A stretch of DNA of 64,000 bases from Neocallimastix lanati (nom. inval.) (taxonomy: Eukaryota; Neocallimastigomycota; Neocallimastigomycetes; Neocallimastigales; Neocallimastigaceae). The notes below the pieces were generated by a model. It worked only from the letters and a program-made list of their open reading frames with translations. It ran no database searches and had not been told where the DNA came from. The position numbers were made by a program, and so were the translations under genes. This document shows, in pieces, positions 61,494-64,000 of this stretch. Every line of letters begins with the position of its first letter. Within the stretch, counting starts at the first letter, position 1. Where the stretch lies: NCBI GenBank assembly GCA_016946835.1, contig JACVTC010000074.1:308501-372500 (forward strand), given 5' to 3'.

Positions 61494-61522
61494 GCAAAAG
61501 CAAAAGCAAAAGCAAAAGCAAA
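61494..61522 (+). repeat. (GCAAAA)n hexamer, about 5 units
   Basis: Five GCAAAA units after a pure A run, 0.7 kb upstream of the last gene. Confidence 0.9.
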
Positions 61523-62000
61523 ATTTCAGTATAATTTTAAATAATTTAAAAAAAATATATTAAAAGAGAAAAAAAAGATAAATAAATATTTTATCAATTT
61601 GTTTATATATATATATTTTTTTGTATCATATTATATTATTTTTTAACAACTTTAAAGTATTAAAAAGAAATACAATATAAAATATTTTTTATAGTGTATT
61701 TAATAATATTTTAAATAAGTTACAAAATCAAAATTCAAAACCAAAAATAATAATAATAATAATAATAAAATAAAGCTGTACAAAAAAAAAAAAAAAATAA
61801 AAATACAATAAATAAATAATTTATATGTATATATCAAAAAGAGTTAAAATAAAATAATAATCACCATAAAAAGTTTTATTTTTTTTTCTTATAAACTTTA
61901 GTATAATAATTTATTTTAACAAAAATAAACGAAAACACGTTTAAAGAAAGAAATAAATACTTTAATCAATAGTAAAAAAGAAATATAACTTTAACCAGTG

Positions 62001-62032
<32 letters not shown>

Positions 62033-62211
62033 GGAAAAAAAAATTTTTTTTATTTAATTCGTATAATTTAAATTTTTAAATAAAAAAAAAAGAAAAAAGA
62101 ATTTCTATAAATCATTTTATAATTTTTTTTTATAAAAACCTATAAAGAATTTTTTTTTAATAATATATAAATAAAAATAAAAAAAAAAATAAAAAATAAA
62201 AAGGAGACATC

Positions 62212-64000
62212 ATGGATTATACAAACGAAGTACAAATGAGGAAAAAGTCTAAAAAGAAGAGTTTTATCTCTCGTACCACATTATGGTTTCTTGCTTATTT
62301 AGTTATAATTAGTATGATTCCTGGTATTATCACATTTTTAATTAGGTAATGTATTTAAATTTTTTACCTTTTAATATTGTATTTATTAAAAATTATTATT
62401 TTATTACTTAAAAAAAAAACTTTTTTTTTTTTTATTTTTTTATTTATTTATTTTTTTAATTATAAATATCATTTTATATTAACTTTTTTTTTTTTTGTTA
62501 TTTTTTATATATATTTTTTTGATACCAATTTATATATAAATTAATGATTTAATTTTTATAATAGATCTGGTAAATATCCTTTAAGGTTTAGACCTCATAC
62601 CTATAGAGATAATGTTGAATCTAATCCAGTTTATTCCTATATTTTATCATTTGTTCTTTTGATCATTTTTATCTCAGTTTTGTTCATCTTTTGGAAGAAG
62701 AGAGATCATTACTTAATTAACTATAGACCTGTCATTCTTTGTATGCTTACTGGTAGTTGTGCTGCCGTTTATAGTATTCTTTTACCTGTAAGTCATTTTT
62801 TTAAATTTATTTATTTATTTATTCATTAATTTATTTATTTTTATTTTCCTTTTTTTTTAATGTTTTTCTTTTATTTTTATTTTTTCTTCCATTATTTGAA
62901 AAATAATAAAAATTTTGATATTAATTTATTTTATTTTATTATTATTTTATTATAATTTTTTTTTTTTGATTTGAATGATAATGAAAAAATTTGATATTAA
63001 TTTATTATTAATTTTTTTTAATTATATTTTTTATACGATAAAAAATTTTTATATTAATTTATTATTAATTTTTTTTATTATTTTTTAATTTTTATATAAT
63101 AAATTGTATTTGCAATTGATAATAGATTATTATTCTTTATACTGAAAAAGCAACAAATAATAAAAATAATAGTAATAATAATATTTGTATGATCCCGTTG
63201 ATTTTCACAATTATTTTTGCTCCAATGAGTATGATGGCTAATCTCTCAAGATACATGAAAATATTCTTATTAAATCGAAGAGATGTTGGAAGATTAAAGT
63301 TATTCAATGAACATAATCGTATTTTAAATTCTTCCAATGGAAGTGAAGGAAGTAGTATCAATAGTAATTTCGAACCAAATATTTATGTTAAACGTTTAAA
63401 TAAATTGGTCAGTAAACAAATTACTATTGGTCTTTTCGTGGTACCTTACTTATTTTTGATTGTGCTAGGTATTATCATGGTATACTATGTCTTCAATAAA
63501 GAAAAAAATTGTCCTGTTGGCTCTGATAAATCTGAATGTGGTGTCTGTAATCAAGGTATCATTTTATATTCCCCTATCATCATTTTGGCCTTCATTACCT
63601 CCATCATCATCCCTTTCATCTTTATCAAGATGTATACTACGCTTAACTTTGTTAACAAGTGCGATTTTATTATTAACTTTGTGGGTTTATTAGCTGGGGG
63701 TCTCCTATTCACCAGTTCCTTATTCGTCATTCTTGATAAGGATAAACCAAATTATATGGGATATGGTGCCAATGGTGAAGGTGAAATCGTAAAGTATTAC
63801 CTATTTTCTCGTTTAAAAAATAGTTCCTTATTCTTTATCATTCCAAGTTTCTGTTCCTTCTTTTGTGCCAATTGTATCCCGTTAATCGAGGTCTTTCTCT
63901 CTCAAAAACAAATAAAGCAAAAAAAGTTGTTGGGGAAGAAGGAATTCACTAAAAAATTAATGGATAGTCGTTACATCGAATCCTTAAAAACTGTCGCCGT
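62212..64000 (+). CDS. Multi-pass membrane protein, probable 7TM-RGS signalling protein (5' part, runs off the window)
   Basis: Exons are 62212-62345, 62565-62787 and 63126 to beyond 64000. Introns are GT-AG with matching phases (2, then 0). The start follows GGAGACATC and is the first ATG of the frame. The 410 visible residues hold eight hydrophobic segments at about 23-44, 68-88, 99-125, 139-159, 218-241, 263-287, 300-322 and 352-377. Between them lie a Lys-rich N-terminus, a SGKYPLRFRPH motif after the first segment, KKRDHYLINYRPV before the third, and a Ser/Asn-rich loop at about 185-200. After the last segment comes a basic stretch, then EFTKKLMDSRYIESLKTVA, which resembles the first helix of an RGS domain. 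This layout matches fungal proteins that fuse a seven-helix receptor-like part to an RGS domain, which speeds GTP hydrolysis by G-alpha subunits. The RGS domain itself lies outside the window, so the fusion is inferred from family resemblance. It sits at the plasma membrane if the reading is right. Confidence 0.75.

Overview
The window is extremely AT-rich eukaryotic DNA. It has long A/T homopolymers, AT minisatellites, short phase-consistent spliceosomal introns and many decayed LTR retrotransposons. The few host genes are clearly richer in G+C than their surroundings. Four things together point to an anaerobic gut (rumen) fungus of the Neocallimastigomycota: extreme AT content, a signal-peptide solute-binding-like receptor protein, a multi-TM protein of the 7TM-RGS type, and a bacterial-type peptidoglycan hydrolase joined to a fungal chitin-binding module. 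The phylum is inferred from family knowledge; the genus cannot be told from the sequence.

Layout. 1-13.5 kb is a graveyard: a decayed subtilisin-like protease (1.1-2.3 kb), three minus-strand Copia relics (2.9-5.0, 5.0-6.1 and 7.8-8.8 kb) and a minus-strand MULE transposase relic (9.4-10.6 kb). 13.5-22.0 kb is the main host-gene island. It holds a seven-exon gene for a secreted solute-binding-like protein with one C-terminal membrane segment (13529-16528), a broken partial duplicate of that gene's 3' exons (18.46-19.44 kb), and an intron-less 640-residue secreted cell-wall hydrolase (20083-22005).

22.2-48.1 kb is dominated by LTR elements. There is a Copia RT/RNase H relic, one Copia element that still has both 263-bp LTRs (24803-31342), Gypsy and Copia integrase relics, and a three-layer nest: a plus-strand Copia element (35978-~48060) carries an LTR insertion, which is itself interrupted by a minus-strand Gypsy-like fragment (38516-44385), which carries a second copy of the same LTR with a 5-bp target duplication. 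A short phospholipase-A2-like relic lies at 35.36 kb. Both recognisable Copia primer-binding sites look complementary to the anticodon arm of tRNA-Lys(CUU).

48.1-62.2 kb has no recognisable gene. It contains a T-tract-peppered stretch, 34-bp and 40-bp AT minisatellites that share one core, (TAAATAA)n arrays that recur in inverted orientation, and an (AAT)n tract of about 48 units. At 62212 a new host gene starts and runs off the window. It encodes a multi-pass membrane protein that I read as a 7TM-RGS signalling protein.

How the genes relate: the two intact host genes, the truncated one at the end and the subtilase relic all concern the cell surface, namely sensing or binding of external solutes, attack on bacterial walls, secreted proteolysis and G-protein signalling. 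They show no operon-like arrangement. Gene order looks shaped by retroelement insertion and local duplication.
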